NCBI GenBank assembly: GCA_027624955.1
Contig: JAQBTG010000009.1
Span: forward strand, 1-64,000
Direction: 5' to 3'
From: Pseudomonadota bacterium
Lineage (GTDB): Bacteria; Pseudomonadota; Alphaproteobacteria; UBA828
Length of the DNA: 64,000 nucleotides
Shown one piece after another: positions 9,801-19,182 of the stretch. Under the pieces are notes generated by a model. That model saw only the letters and a list, made by a program, of their open reading frames with translations, had not been told where the DNA came from and made no database searches. Each line of letters starts with the position of its first letter. The first letter of the stretch is position 1. Made by a program: the position numbers and the translations under genes.

Positions 9801-10604
9801 AATCCACTCGCCGCCGATGTGGCGCGCGAAACATCGGCCTTAATGGCGGCCGGTGAATCCGCGGAAGACGCGGCGCGGCGCGCCGGTTGGCGGGTGTTCG
9901 GCTCCAAGCCAGGCGCCTATGGCGCCGGCCTGCAGGCTTTGATTGACGAAGGCGGTTGGCAGGGGCCGGAGGATTTGGCCGATGCCTATCTCGCCTGGGG
10001 CGGCTGGGCTTATGGTGCCGGCCGCGAAGGCGAGGCCGGGCGCGCCGATTTTGAGCGTCGCCTGAGCGTCGTCGAAGCGGTGGTGCAAAACCAGGACAAC
10101 CGCGAGCATGACCTCCTGGACAGCGACGATTATTATCAGTTCGAAGGCGGCCTCGCGGCGGCAGTGACGGCACTGTCGGGCCGGGCACCGGTGAGCTATC
10201 ACAACGACCATTCGCTGCCCGAGAACCCGAAAATCCGCACCCTCGAAGATGAAATCGGCCGCGTCGTGCGTGCCCGTGCGGTCAATCCTAAATGGCTCGC
10301 GGGCGTTATGCGGCACGGCTATAAAGGCGCCTTCGAAATCGCCGCCACGGTGGATTATCTGTTCGCCTTTGCGGCCACCACTGGTGCGGTCAAGGATCAC
10401 CATTTCGACGCCGTGTTTGACGCCTATATCGCCGACGACGACGTGCGCGAATTTATGGCCGAGGCCAATCCGGCGGCGCTGGCGGAGACGGCGGCACGGT
10501 TGGGTGAAGCGCTTCGCCGCGGCCTGTGGAAGCCGCGCTCTAATCGGGCGCATGATCTCTTGGGTAGTCTGAGCCAAGCGACATATGGAGAGGCGGCGCA
10601 ATGA
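6852..10604 (+). CDS. cobN: Cobaltochelatase subunit CobN
   Basis: This is the large catalytic subunit of the ATP-dependent CobN-CobS-CobT chelatase, which inserts Co(II) into hydrogenobyrinic acid a,c-diamide in the aerobic pathway. The product is about 1250 residues, the normal family length, with the characteristic stretch LHLGKHGNLEWLPGKALALS in the middle. The start at 6852 has AAGGA seven bases upstream; the frame runs further 5' to 6801, but that part lies inside cobW. The gene is intact. The ATPase partners CobS and CobT are not in the window. Finding it in the same locus as CbiX, an early cobalt chelatase, is unexpected. Confidence 0.95.
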   Translation: MHLLAAQPGGIADGNEAVDLGQSPADIVFASAADTELACLARAHASLGDGAPSLRLANLMNLGHNLSVDNWLDATVSGARLVIVRVLGGESYWPYGVERLAQLCHDKNIALALLPGDDKPDSELTRRATLSPESCERLWRYCVHGGLENAAECLRYGADLIGDATVWREPAPLARAGLYRPGALQVDLDEITAAQRREDRPLALVLFYRALVQAADTAPVDDLIVALEKEGLAAVGLFVSSLKDPPSARFAESVLDASRPDIILNATGFSVSRPGAVEASPLDRSGAPVLQVVLAGGTEAAWAAGTRGLSARDIAMNVALPEVDGRILTRAVSFKSERSFDAATQCGIVAHTPRADRIDFVAQLAKNWARLARTATSERRVCVVLANYPNKDGRIGNGVGLDTPASAVRLLIALQAEGYSLEGLPADGAALMAALQAGPTNAISASAKPSGGALLSLDAYRGFFSDLDSHAQTRVSERWGAAESDPFFRPEEDSFVLPVLSFGNVSVAIQPARGYNIDPAASYHDPDLPPPHGYLAFYAWLRRSVDVHAVLHLGKHGNLEWLPGKALALSAGCFPEAALGPLPHIYPFIVNDPGEGSQAKRRSAAVIVDHLTPPLSRAESYGPLRELEALVDEFYEASQLDPRRCTPLAERILELARSEGIDLDCGIVPDDGRAQALTKLDGYMCELKEMQIRNGLHIFGASPEGELRSDLLLAIARSPRGTGASEASLTRALAADLGLDFDPLDCDMAAPWEGARPDVLDGPDAWRSHGDSVERLEALALALISGERAAAAGWRRTRAVLQEVHERIAPALDASGTGEMAGVARGLAGRFVMPGPSGAPSRGRPEVLPTGRNFYSLDTRAVPTPAAWQLGWKSAQRLVEYHAQRHGDWPRRMALSAWGTSNMRTGGDDIAQALALLGVRPQWDTASGRVIGFEILPLSLIDRPRVDVTLRISGFFRDAFPALIDLFDSAVRAVAALDESAEDNPLAADVARETSALMAAGESAEDAARRAGWRVFGSKPGAYGAGLQALIDEGGWQGPEDLADAYLAWGGWAYGAGREGEAGRADFERRLSVVEAVVQNQDNREHDLLDSDDYYQFEGGLAAAVTALSGRAPVSYHNDHSLPENPKIRTLEDEIGRVVRARAVNPKWLAGVMRHGYKGAFEIAATVDYLFAFAATTGAVKDHHFDAVFDAYIADDDVREFMAEANPAALAETAARLGEALRRGLWKPRSNRAHDLLGSLSQATYGEAAQ

Positions 10605-11227
10605 GCACGAAAAAGCAAATGACCGAAGCCGAGCGCGACAGCCATCACGCCGATCGTATGGCCAAGCGCAAGGCCGCGCGCGATCGCATGTTGGCCACCA
10701 AGACCAAAGAAAAAGGCCTGCTGATGGTCCACACCGGTAAAGGCAAAGGCAAATCGACGGCGGCGTTCGGCCTTGCCATACGCGCCATGGGTAATGGCAT
10801 GCGAGTCGGCGTGGTGCAATTCGTCAAAGGCAAATGGCAAACCGGCGAGCGCGATATTCTCGAGCATTTTCCCGAACGCGTAACGATCCGCACGATGGGC
10901 GAGGGCTTTACTTGGGATACCCAGGACCGCCAGCGCGATATCGCCGCCGCCAAGGCGGCGTGGCAGGTGGCGCAGGAGATGATGGCCGATGAAAGCTACG
11001 ATCTTATCTTGCTCGATGAGCTCAATATTGTGCTGCGCTACGATTATTTGCCGCTGGCGGAGATCGTGCCGGCGCTGGCAGCGCGGCGCGACGGCCTCCA
11101 TATTGTCGTCACCGGGCGCAACGCCAAGGATGAATTGATCGAGGCCGCCGATCTGGTGACCGAAATGCTGGAGGTCAAACATCATTTCAAGGCCGGCGTG
11201 AAAGCGCAGACCGGTATCGAGTTTTGA
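10601..11227 (+). CDS. cobO: Cob(I)yrinic acid a,c-diamide adenosyltransferase
   Basis: CobO (BtuR/CobA type) transfers the 5'-deoxyadenosyl group from ATP to the Co(I) corrinoid. The protein has 208 residues with the family's P-loop [16 protein letters not shown] preceded by a basic N-terminal arm that is usual in alphaproteobacterial homologues. The Walker B-like stretch [11 protein letters not shown] is also present. It starts with ATG overlapping the cobN stop (ATGA). In the operon it stands between the chelatase and cobyric acid synthase, matching the order of reactions. Confidence 0.96.
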   Translation: MSTKKQMTEAERDSHHADRMAKRKAARDRMLATKTKEKGLLMVHTGKGKGKSTAAFGLAIRAMGNGMRVGVVQFVKGKWQTGERDILEHFPERVTIRTMGEGFTWDTQDRQRDIAAAKAAWQVAQEMMADESYDLILLDELNIVLRYDYLPLAEIVPALAARRDGLHIVVTGRNAKDELIEAADLVTEMLEVKHHFKAGVKAQTGIEF

Positions 11228-11234
11228 AAATTTG

Positions 11235-12719
11235 ATGTCAGTGCGCACCCCCTCGCTCATGCTGCAAGGCACTGGCTCCCATGTCGGTAAATCGCTATTG
11301 GTGGCCGGCCTCTGTCGCGCTTTTGCGGCGCGCGGCCTCGCCGTGCGTCCGTTTAAAGCGCAGAACATGTCGAACAATGCGGCGGTGACGGAATCGGGCG
11401 CCGAGATTGGCCGTGCTCAGGCGTTGCAGGCGCGCGCAGCCGGCGTTCCGCCGACCAGCGATATGAACCCGGTGCTGCTCAAGCCGGAAAGCGAAACCGG
11501 CGCCCAGGTAATTGTCCAGGGTAAGGTCAGCGGCAGGGCCGATGCGCGCGCCTACCATGCGCTGAAACCGCGCCTCATGCCGGCCGTGCTGGAAAGCTTT
11601 GAGCGCCTTTCGCGTGAGGCCGATATCGTGTTGGTAGAAGGCGCCGGCAGCCCGGCGGAGGTTAATCTCCGCCAGGGGGATATCGCCAATATGGGCTTCG
11701 CTCTAGCGGCCAATGTGCCGGTGGCGCTGATCGGAGATATCGAACGCGGCGGCGTCATCGCCAGCCTGATAGGCACCGCTGCGCTGCTCGAAGCGGACGA
11801 GCGCGCCTTGGTGAAAGGATTTGCGATCAACAAATTCCGCGGCGATCCCAGTCTTTTCGACGACGCCGTGCCGGTGATCGAAGCAGGCCTAGGCGCGCCA
11901 TGCCTCGGCATCGTACCCTATTTTGAAGCGGCCAATATGCTGCCGGCGGAAGATGCCGTCAGCCTCGACGGCGCCGGCACGCGGCTTGTGCCGGACGGCG
12001 TGCGCGCGATCCGCATTGTCGTGCCGCGCTTCGCGCGCATCGCCAATTTCGACGATCTCGATCCCTTGCGCGCCGAGCCCGATGTCGATTTGGTGATCGT
12101 TGAGCCGGGCCGAGCGCTGCCGGGCGATGCCGACCTGGTGCTGCTGCCGGGCTCCAAATCGACGCGCGCCGATCTGGCGCAGCTCCGCGCCCAGGGCTGG
12201 GATATCGACATCCAGGCGCATCTTCGGCGCGGCGGCAGCGTGTTGGGCCTTTGTGGTGGCTATCAAATGCTCGGCCACAGCATCGACGATCCAGACGGGG
12301 TCGACGGCGTGGCAGGATCGTCCGAAGGGCTCGGTCATTTGGATGTGACAACCAAACTGGCGGGAGAAAAGCGACTTGAAGCCGTGACCGGCCGCGAGCT
12401 TGAAAGTGGCGAAACGGTGCGCGGCTATGAAATGCATATGGGCACAACCGCAGGGCCGGACCGCGCGCGCCCAATGCTCGAACTGGCGCACGGCCAGGAG
12501 GGTGCGTGCTCCCGCGGCGGCAAAGTTTCGGGCAGCTACGTCCATGGCCTGTTCGCCGCCGATGGCTTCCGTCATGCTTTCTTGAGTCGCCTCGCGCAGC
12601 GTCAGTGCAGTGGCATCGATTGGGATTCAAGCGTCGAAGAAACGCTCGATACGCTGGCTCGCCATCTCGAAGACGCGCTCGACCTTGATCGACTGTTGGA
12701 GATCGCTCGTGCCAGGTGA
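11235..12719 (+). CDS. cobQ: Cobyric acid synthase (glutamine-hydrolysing)
   Basis: CobQ amidates the b, d, e and g carboxylates of adenosylcobyrinic acid diamide using glutamine and ATP. The 494-residue protein shows an N-terminal dethiobiotin-synthetase-like ATPase domain ([18 protein letters not shown], then [10 protein letters not shown]) and a C-terminal class I glutamine amidotransferase domain. The nucleophile cysteine lies in [12 protein letters not shown], and a histidine follows in SYVHGLF. The ATG at 11235 follows cobO by seven bases; a TTG one codon earlier is possible. It is the last gene of the riboswitch-led run, and the next gene is convergent. Confidence 0.96.
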   Translation: MSVRTPSLMLQGTGSHVGKSLLVAGLCRAFAARGLAVRPFKAQNMSNNAAVTESGAEIGRAQALQARAAGVPPTSDMNPVLLKPESETGAQVIVQGKVSGRADARAYHALKPRLMPAVLESFERLSREADIVLVEGAGSPAEVNLRQGDIANMGFALAANVPVALIGDIERGGVIASLIGTAALLEADERALVKGFAINKFRGDPSLFDDAVPVIEAGLGAPCLGIVPYFEAANMLPAEDAVSLDGAGTRLVPDGVRAIRIVVPRFARIANFDDLDPLRAEPDVDLVIVEPGRALPGDADLVLLPGSKSTRADLAQLRAQGWDIDIQAHLRRGGSVLGLCGGYQMLGHSIDDPDGVDGVAGSSEGLGHLDVTTKLAGEKRLEAVTGRELESGETVRGYEMHMGTTAGPDRARPMLELAHGQEGACSRGGKVSGSYVHGLFAADGFRHAFLSRLAQRQCSGIDWDSSVEETLDTLARHLEDALDLDRLLEIARAR

Positions 12720-12726
12720 CATCAAC

Positions 12727-13782
12727 TCAGCGGGCCTGGATCAGCAGCGCGATCAGCGCCACCAGCCCGGCCGCCAAAAAACACGCCACACCAAAGAGCG
12801 CCAGCATGCGGCGGATATCGGCCAGCGTGGCGCGGGCGCGCCCGTCGCCCAGCCAATCGGCCTTGGCATCGCCGCCGGCATAGCGCCGCGGCCCCAGGAG
12901 CGCCAGGTCGAGCGCGCCGGCGCTCGCCGCTTCCGGCCAGCCGGCATTGGGCGAGACATGCTTGCGCGCATCGCGCAGCATGATGCGCAGCGCTTTGCCC
13001 GGTGCGGCGCCCGGTACGAACAGCGCGGCACACACAATCAGCGCGCCGGAAATTCGCGCCGGCAGCCAGTTCAGCGCATCGTCGAGGCGCGCGGCGACCA
13101 TGCCGAACGCCGCATAGCGCTCGCTCCTATGGCCGATCATGCTGTCCATGGTGTTGATAGCCTTATAGGCCATCAGGCCCGGCAGGCCGAGCAGGAGATA
13201 CCAGAATATCGGCGCAATGACGCCGTCGGAATAGCTTTCGGCGCAGCTCTCAATAGCCGCGCGGGCAACTCCAGGTTCGTCCAATTCAGCGGTTTCGCGG
13301 CCGACGATCTTGGCAACCGCTTTGCGCCCGCCTACCACGCCGTCGCGCTTAAGGGCGCGGATAACGCGAAGGGTGTGGCTCACCATGCCGCGCTGGGCGA
13401 CCAGCAGGGTCACCAGTGCCAACTCGGCAATCCAGCCAAACTGCAGCGCGCCGATGAAATTGGCCACTGCCCATCCCGTCAGCGCGCTCAAGGTCAGGAC
13501 AACAAGCACCGCCAACAGGCCGCGTATGATGCGCTCTCTGGCGCCTCGTTTGGCGCGGTTGAGGCGGGCGTCGAGAAACGCGGTGGCGGCACCCATCAGG
13601 CGCACCGGATGGGGAAACCAGCGTGGGTCGCCGATCAGCCAATCAAGGGCGAGCGCGATCAACAGCAAGATGGCGCCGCCCGGCCCCGCCGCCCAATCGA
13701 GGCCGGCGAGCGAGGGCAGGTGCCAGATACCCCAAATATCCGCCGCGAATTGCATGGCGCGAGCATGGGTGCGCGATACCAA
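12727..13782 (-). CDS. cbiB: Adenosylcobinamide-phosphate synthase
   Basis: CbiB (CobD in the Pseudomonas naming) is a membrane enzyme that attaches aminopropanol phosphate to adenosylcobyric acid. The protein has 351 residues with several hydrophobic spans; family landmarks are LDWLIGDPRWFPHPVRLMG near the N-terminus, SDGVIAPIFWYLLLGLPG and YKAINTMDSMIGHRSERY. An internal ATG at 13755 (MQFAADIWG) could be the real start. It is convergent with cobQ across seven bases and divergent from cbiX across about 30 bases, so its promoter must overlap the cbiX 5' region. Confidence 0.93.
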   Translation of the reverse strand: MVSRTHARAMQFAADIWGIWHLPSLAGLDWAAGPGGAILLLIALALDWLIGDPRWFPHPVRLMGAATAFLDARLNRAKRGARERIIRGLLAVLVVLTLSALTGWAVANFIGALQFGWIAELALVTLLVAQRGMVSHTLRVIRALKRDGVVGGRKAVAKIVGRETAELDEPGVARAAIESCAESYSDGVIAPIFWYLLLGLPGLMAYKAINTMDSMIGHRSERYAAFGMVAARLDDALNWLPARISGALIVCAALFVPGAAPGKALRIMLRDARKHVSPNAGWPEAASAGALDLALLGPRRYAGGDAKADWLGDGRARATLADIRRMLALFGVACFLAAGLVALIALLIQAR

Positions 13783-13814
13783 CCCGTCAACGTAACAAAG
13801 AAAAGAGCAGCGTA

Positions 13815-14759
13815 ATGAATCAACCCGCCATTCTTTTGTGTGGCCATGGCAGCCGTGACGTACAGGCGATTTCGGAATTTGAGGCGCTGGCCGGGCATAT
13901 TTCCCGCCATCTGCCTGGGCGCCAGGTGGCGCATGGTTTTCTCGAGTTCGCGCGGCCGACGATCAGCGAGCGGCTCGATGATTTGCGCGCTGCCGGCGCT
14001 ACTGACGTGCTTGCCGTGCCCGGCATGCTGTTCGCCGCCGGCCATGCCAAAAACGATATACCATCCGTGCTCAATGACTATGCCGCCCGCCATGACGGTT
14101 TCTCGATTCGCTATGGCCGCGAACTGGCGATCGATCTCAAGCTGTTGAGTGCCGCGGGCGAACGCATCGCAGCCGCCGAAGCCGCAGCCGGCGATGAGAT
14201 CTCGCGCGCCGATACCCTGCTGATGGTGGTCGGGCGCGGCACCAACGATCCCGACGCCAATTCCAACGTCTCCAAGGTCGCCCGCATGCTGTGGGAAGGC
14301 ATGGGGTTCGGCTGGGCCGAGACCTGCTATTCCGGCGTCACCCACCCGCTGGTGGCAGACGCGCTCAGCCGCGTCGTCGGCCTGGGCTTTAAGCGCATCA
14401 TCGTCTTTCCCTATTTTCTCTTCACAGGCGTTTTGGTGAAGCGCATCTACGCCACCGCCGACATGCTGGCCGAACAACATCCCGATATCGAGATCATAAA
14501 ATCGAGCTATCTCAACGACCACCCGTTGGTCATCGATACCTTTCTCGAGCGCCTCGATGAAATTCCGCGTGGTGACAATCTGATGAATTGCCAATTGTGC
14601 AAATACCGTGAGCAGATCATCGGTTATGAGCAGGACCAAGGCGCGGCGCAGGTCGGCCACCACCATCATGTCGAAGGCATCGGCATCGACGGTGACCAGG
14701 CCGATCACGCGCATGGCCAACAGCATCACCACAGCCATGGCCCGGACAAACATGAATGA
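13815..14759 (+). CDS. cbiX: Sirohydrochlorin cobaltochelatase CbiX with His-rich tail and MxCxxC motif
   Basis: CbiX inserts Co(II) into sirohydrochlorin at the start of the oxygen-independent B12 route. The 314-residue protein has two chelatase half-domains (LLCGHGSRD at the N-terminus; VVGRGTNDPDAN opening the second). Then come MNCQLC, a match to the MxCxxC motif reported to hold an Fe-S centre in long CbiX proteins, and a C-terminal tail rich in histidine (GHHHH, HAHGQQHHHSHG). The start at 13815 is the first ATG after the divergent cbiB; the longer open frame overlaps cbiB antisense. The gene leads the run cbiX-cobH-cobL-cobI-cbiG/cobJ-cobM, whose members mostly overlap end to start. 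Confidence 0.93.
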   Translation: MNQPAILLCGHGSRDVQAISEFEALAGHISRHLPGRQVAHGFLEFARPTISERLDDLRAAGATDVLAVPGMLFAAGHAKNDIPSVLNDYAARHDGFSIRYGRELAIDLKLLSAAGERIAAAEAAAGDEISRADTLLMVVGRGTNDPDANSNVSKVARMLWEGMGFGWAETCYSGVTHPLVADALSRVVGLGFKRIIVFPYFLFTGVLVKRIYATADMLAEQHPDIEIIKSSYLNDHPLVIDTFLERLDEIPRGDNLMNCQLCKYREQIIGYEQDQGAAQVGHHHHVEGIGIDGDQADHAHGQQHHHSHGPDKHE

Positions 14760-15384
14760 CTATGTCCGCGACCCGGCGGAGATTACGCGGCTGTCCTTCG
14801 CCGCTATCCGGCGCGAAGCTGACCTCTCAGCTTTGCCGGCAGACATCATGCCGATGGCGCTCAGAATGATTCACGCCTGTGGCATGGTCGACCTCCCCGC
14901 TGATCTGGCGTTCTCAAAGGGTGCGGGAGCTGCTGGCCGGGCGGCGTTGGCAGCCGGTGCACCGATTCTGACCGATGTGAGTATGGTGGCGCACGGCATC
15001 GCTGAACGGCGTCTTCCGGTCAAAAATAAAGTGATCTGCATGCTGAATGATGCCGGTGTCCCAGAGCGTGCGCGCGTTTCCGGCACGACACGCTCGGCGG
15101 CAGCAGTCGAATTATGGCGCCCGATATTGGCCGGCGCGATAGTTGCCATCGGTAACGCGCCGACGGCGCTATTCCGCTTGCTGGAATTATTGGCTGAGCA
15201 AACGGCGCGGCCGGCCTTGGTGATCGCCACGCCACCTGGCTTCATCGGCGCCGAAGAATCGAAAGAAGCATTGATCGCGAATGCATATGGCGTGCCTTAT
15301 CTCGCCCTGCGTGGTCGCCGCGGTGGCAGCGCACTCGCCGCCGCAGCCGTCAATGCGCTAGCAATCGAGGAGGACATGGCATGA
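14752..15384 (+). CDS. cobH: Precorrin-8X methylmutase
   Basis: CobH/CbiC moves the methyl group from C11 to C12 to make (cobalt-)hydrogenobyrinate. The protein has 210 residues, starting at MNDYVRDPAEI; the ATG at 14752 overlaps the end of cbiX by eight bases. Family features visible are MIHACGMVDL with its histidine, TDVSMVAHGI and a glycine-rich segment PPGFIGAEESKEAL. The long upstream open frame is the cbiX gene read in another phase and is not part of this protein. The stop overlaps cobL. Confidence 0.95.
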   Translation: MNDYVRDPAEITRLSFAAIRREADLSALPADIMPMALRMIHACGMVDLPADLAFSKGAGAAGRAALAAGAPILTDVSMVAHGIAERRLPVKNKVICMLNDAGVPERARVSGTTRSAAAVELWRPILAGAIVAIGNAPTALFRLLELLAEQTARPALVIATPPGFIGAEESKEALIANAYGVPYLALRGRRGGSALAAAAVNALAIEEDMA

Positions 15385-16595
15385 CCGTATCCACACTCTG
15401 GTTGACAGTCATCGGGCTCGGCGAAGGCGGCCTCGACGCTTTGCCGGCGGCGCTCCGCGCTTTGATAGATAGCGCCGAAGTGCTGCTCGGCGGTGACCGC
15501 CATCTCGCCATGATCCCGGACACCGGCGCCGAACGCCTGACCTGGCGCACGCCGCTGATCGACAGTATGGCCGATATCGCAGCCCATCGTGGCAAACGCG
15601 TGGTCGTGCTGGCGACAGGTGATCCCATGCATTACGGCATCGGTGTGACGCTGGCGCGTCATTTCGCGCCCGAAGAGATGCTGATCCTGCCCACCGCTGG
15701 CGCGCTCAGCCTGGCCTGTGCCCGCCTCCGGTGGCCAGTGGCAGAGGTCGAATGCTTGACGTTACATGGCCGGCCGCTCGAGACCTTGCGCGCCTACCTC
15801 GCACCCGGCCACCGCCTGGTGATTCTCTCGCATGACGGCACCACTCCGGCGGCCGTTGCCGCTGAGCTTGTCGCCGCCGGCTATGGCGCCAGCGAGATCA
15901 CCGTCTTCGAGCATATGGCCGGCGCCAAGGAACGACGCCTCGACGGGCGCGCTGATGCGTGGCCGGCGCAGAAAATCGCCGATCTCAACAGCATCGCCGT
16001 CACCTGCCAGGGCGGCAGCCGGGCCAAGCGTTATTTTGGCGCGCCGGGCCTTCGCGACCGCGCTTTCGAAAATGATGGCCAGCTCACCAAGCGCGAGGTG
16101 CGGACGCTTACCCTTAGTGCTCTCGCGCCCTCACCTGGCGCGATGCTGTGGGATGTTGGCGCCGGAGCGGGGTCGGTCGCCATCGAGTGGATGCTCGGCG
16201 CGCGCGGCGCCGAAGCCATCGCCATCGAACGCCATGCCGAGCGCGTGGCGCGCATCGCCCGCAATGCGGCGGCGCTCGGCGTGCCTGGCCTCAAGCCCGT
16301 GCATGGCGCCGCCCCCGACGTGACGGAATTGCTGCCGCCGCCCGACGCGATATTCATCGGCGGCGGCTTGACCGTCCTGGGAATGGTCGAGACATGCTGG
16401 GCGCGGCTTAAGCCGGGCGGGCGGTTGGTGGCCAATGCCGTCACTCTTGAAAGCGAAGCATTGTTGTCACGCTGGTACGAAGAGCTCGGCGGCAACATGG
16501 TGCGTATCAACATCTCGCGCGCAAAGGGCGTCGGTACGCGCACTCTGTGGCGTCCGCTGACACCGGTGACGCAATGGGCCGCGACTAAGGATTGA
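15381..16595 (+). CDS. cobL: Precorrin-6Y C5,15-methyltransferase (decarboxylating), CbiE-CbiT fusion
   Basis: This two-domain enzyme methylates C5 and C15 and decarboxylates the C12 acetate. The N-terminal half (CbiE) has the tetrapyrrole methylase fold, with IGLGEGGLDAL and VLATGDPMHYGIG; the C-terminal half (CbiT) has a class I methyltransferase core with LWDVGAGAGSVAIEWM. The 404-residue length fits the fused form typical of Proteobacteria. The ATG overlaps the cobH stop. It acts after CobK and before CobH in the pathway. Confidence 0.95.
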   Translation: MTVSTLWLTVIGLGEGGLDALPAALRALIDSAEVLLGGDRHLAMIPDTGAERLTWRTPLIDSMADIAAHRGKRVVVLATGDPMHYGIGVTLARHFAPEEMLILPTAGALSLACARLRWPVAEVECLTLHGRPLETLRAYLAPGHRLVILSHDGTTPAAVAAELVAAGYGASEITVFEHMAGAKERRLDGRADAWPAQKIADLNSIAVTCQGGSRAKRYFGAPGLRDRAFENDGQLTKREVRTLTLSALAPSPGAMLWDVGAGAGSVAIEWMLGARGAEAIAIERHAERVARIARNAAALGVPGLKPVHGAAPDVTELLPPPDAIFIGGGLTVLGMVETCWARLKPGGRLVANAVTLESEALLSRWYEELGGNMVRINISRAKGVGTRTLWRPLTPVTQWAATKD

Positions 16596-16615
16596 GATAT
16601 GGAAAGACGGCTGAC

Positions 16616-17335
16616 ATGAGTGACGGCACCGCGCGGCGCGGCACGCTATACGGCCTTGGCGTCGGGCCGGGCGATCCGGAATTGCTGACCCTGAAGGCGC
16701 TCCGCATCTTGCGCGCGGCGCCGGTGCTGGCCTATCCGGCGCCGATCGAGGGTGACAGCATGGCGCGCGCCATCGCCGCGCCGCACCTGCCGGGTGGTCA
16801 AATTGAAATTGCTATCCGTATGCCGCTCGATGCGGCTCGTTTTCCGGCGGAAGAAGTTTACGCCGCCGCGGCGCAGGAAATCGCTACTCATCTTGAGGCT
16901 GGGCGTGATGTCGCGACACTCTGTGAAGGCGATCCGTTTTTCTATGGTTCCTTCATGTATCTATTTGCGCGCTTGGCCGATGCGCACTGCATCGAGGTGG
17001 TGCCGGGTGTTTCTTCGCCAATGGCCTGCGCGGCGGCGTTGGGCATGCCGCTCGCCGCGCGCAACGACGTACTCAGCATTTTGCCCGCGCCGCTCGCCGA
17101 GGATCTTTTGAAAGCGCGGCTTGAAGCTTGCGATGCCGCGGCTATCGTTAAGGTCGGACGGCATATCGCCAAGGTGCGCCGCGTGCTGCAGGAGCTCGGC
17201 CTTGAATCGCATGCGCGCTATATCGAGCGCGCTAGCCTGGCCGCCGAGCGCATCCTGCCACTCTCCGAAGCCGCGGATCCGGCGCCTTATTTTTCCATGA
17301 TTTTAGTTCATCGGCGCGGTGCGGCGTGGACATGA
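16616..17335 (+). CDS. cobI: Precorrin-2 C20-methyltransferase
   Basis: CobI/CbiL adds the C20 methyl group to (cobalt-)precorrin-2. The protein has 239 residues from the ATG at 16616; the frame also opens at a TTG at 16592, which I judge less likely. The tetrapyrrole methylase motif appears as LYGLGVGPGDPELLTLKA at the N-terminus, with CEGDPFFYGSFMYL further on. The sequence alone cannot show whether it prefers the metal-free (CobI) or cobalt-bound (CbiL) substrate, and this matters here because the locus carries chelatases of both routes. The stop overlaps the next ATG. Confidence 0.93.
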   Translation: MSDGTARRGTLYGLGVGPGDPELLTLKALRILRAAPVLAYPAPIEGDSMARAIAAPHLPGGQIEIAIRMPLDAARFPAEEVYAAAAQEIATHLEAGRDVATLCEGDPFFYGSFMYLFARLADAHCIEVVPGVSSPMACAAALGMPLAARNDVLSILPAPLAEDLLKARLEACDAAAIVKVGRHIAKVRRVLQELGLESHARYIERASLAAERILPLSEAADPAPYFSMILVHRRGAAWT

Positions 17336-19182
17336 GTGCTGAGCGCCTAGCGCCCGCAATTATCGTGCTCGGGCCATCTGGGCTGGCAGCGGCGCGCCGC
17401 GCCGTGGCAGTGTTCCCCGGGGCGGAGCTGCATGGCTTTGCCAAGCGGGTGGCGCAAGCGGATGTGCATTTCGACGATACCGCGCAGCATCTCGGCGCGC
17501 TTTTTCTCGCCGGGCGACCGATCATCGCGCTCACCGCCGCCGGCATCGTCATTCGCTGCTTGGCGCCACATCTTGGCGATAAAAAAAGCGAGCCGCCGGT
17601 TATCGCTCTGGCCGAAGACGGCAGCCATGCGGTGCCGCTACTTGGCGGCCACAGGGGCGCCAACCGCATGGCCGCGCAATTGGCCAAGGCGCTTGGTGGC
17701 ACGGCGGCGATCACCACGGCGGGTGAACTCAACTTAGGGTTTGCCCTCGACGATCCGCCTGAAGGCTGGCGCGTCGAGCCCGGTGCGGGCGTAAAAAAAG
17801 TAACGGCGGCATTGCTGGCGGGCGAAGCTGTGGCGCTCGACGACCCGCACGAGTTGGGCGATTGGCTGCATGACGGGCCGGCACGATTCACAGCTGGTGC
17901 GGCGCTCACGCTGGCAGTCTCCGATATGGCCGACACAGAGGCCGATATTATCCTCCGTCCGCAAATATTGGCTGTCGGCATCGGCTGTGAGCGCGGCGCG
18001 GAAGCCGAGGAAGTGGCGATGCTCCTGAATCAAGTGCTCAGCAGCGCCGGCCTCAGCCCGCTTTCCCTTGCCTGCTTGGCATCGATTGATGTCAAAATGG
18101 ATGAGCCCGCCTTACGTGCACTGGCTGGGCGTTTCGGTTTGCCGCTTCGGTTTTTCGATGCTGCCCGGTTGGAGCGCGAAACGCCGCGCCTCGCCAATCC
18201 GTCCGATACCGTGTTTCGCGCCGTCGGCTGTCATGGCGTGGCCGAAGCAGCTGCATTGGCTTGCGCTGGTCCTGGCGCCAAGTTGATCGTCGCCAAGACC
18301 AAATCCGCGCGCGCCACCTGCGCCGTCGCACGGGCAGATGCCATCATCCACCCGCAAGGACTCGGCCGCGGCCTCGGGCGGCTCACAATTGTCGGTCTTG
18401 GACCCGGTGCCGCAGCGTGGCGCACGCCGGCAGCCAGCGCAGCCTTGGCACGGGCCAGCGACTTGGTCGGCTTTAGCGATTATCTCGACCTCGCCGGGCC
18501 GCTAGCAAAAGACAAGCGACGGCATGAATTCGCCATCGGCGAAGAAGAAATACGTGTGCGCGCCGCGCTCGATCTGGCGGCTGAGGGGCGCGAGGTAGCG
18601 CTGGTATCCTCCGGCGATGCGGGCATCTATGGCATGGCGGCGCTTGCCTTTGAGCTGTTGGAGCGCGTCGCGGCGCCGGCTTGGCGCGGCGTTGAGATCA
18701 CCGTCGAGCCCGGCATTTCCGCTTTGCAGGCGGCGGCGGCGCGGGCCGGTGCGCCGCTCGGTCATGATTTTTGCACCATATCACTGTCTGACTTGATGAC
18801 GCCCTGGGCGGTTATTGAGGAACGCTTGCGCGCCGCGGCGACGGCGGATTTCGTCGTTGCGCTGTACAATCCGGCGTCCAAGCGCCGGCGCGAGGGATTG
18901 GCGCGTGCGCTGGAGATTTTCGCGGCCGCCCGGCCGCCCGATTGCCCGGTCATCGTGGCGCGCAATCTCGGCCGTGCGGAAGAGACCGTGCGCATGGTGG
19001 CGCTCAGCGATTTCGACCCCGATGTGGTCGATATGCTGACCCTGGTTATGGTCGGCGGCAGGGAAACGCGCTTGATCGAGACCGGCGACGGCCCGCGCAT
19101 CTATACGCCGCGCGGCTATGCCGGGCGCGATCAACACAAACCAAAGCGATACGCGCACAAGCCGAGGCGAAACGCTCCATGA
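17332..19182 (+). CDS. cobJ: CbiG-CobJ fusion: cobalt-precorrin-5A hydrolase / precorrin-3B C17-methyltransferase
   Basis: This is a 616-residue fusion. Residues about 1-125 match the CbiG N-terminal domain ([17 protein letters not shown], then [12 protein letters not shown]). Residues about 205-335 match the CbiG C-terminal/CobE domain ([15 protein letters not shown]). The rest is a tetrapyrrole methylase of CobJ/CbiH type ([40 protein letters not shown]). CbiG opens the delta-lactone of cobalt-precorrin-5A and belongs to the oxygen-independent route; CobJ/CbiH performs C17 methylation and ring contraction. Both parts look complete. The start is the ATG overlapping the cobI stop. The last residues are basic ([13 protein letters not shown]). 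Confidence 0.93.
   Translation: MSAERLAPAIIVLGPSGLAAARRAVAVFPGAELHGFAKRVAQADVHFDDTAQHLGALFLAGRPIIALTAAGIVIRCLAPHLGDKKSEPPVIALAEDGSHAVPLLGGHRGANRMAAQLAKALGGTAAITTAGELNLGFALDDPPEGWRVEPGAGVKKVTAALLAGEAVALDDPHELGDWLHDGPARFTAGAALTLAVSDMADTEADIILRPQILAVGIGCERGAEAEEVAMLLNQVLSSAGLSPLSLACLASIDVKMDEPALRALAGRFGLPLRFFDAARLERETPRLANPSDTVFRAVGCHGVAEAAALACAGPGAKLIVAKTKSARATCAVARADAIIHPQGLGRGLGRLTIVGLGPGAAAWRTPAASAALARASDLVGFSDYLDLAGPLAKDKRRHEFAIGEEEIRVRAALDLAAEGREVALVSSGDAGIYGMAALAFELLERVAAPAWRGVEITVEPGISALQAAAARAGAPLGHDFCTISLSDLMTPWAVIEERLRAAATADFVVALYNPASKRRREGLARALEIFAAARPPDCPVIVARNLGRAEETVRMVALSDFDPDVVDMLTLVMVGGRETRLIETGDGPRIYTPRGYAGRDQHKPKRYAHKPRRNAP

Noticed and set aside
12610-13815. 401-codon plus-strand open frame over cbiB
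   Set aside because: Its translation is low in hydrophobic residues and motif-free, whereas the minus strand gives a complete CbiB.
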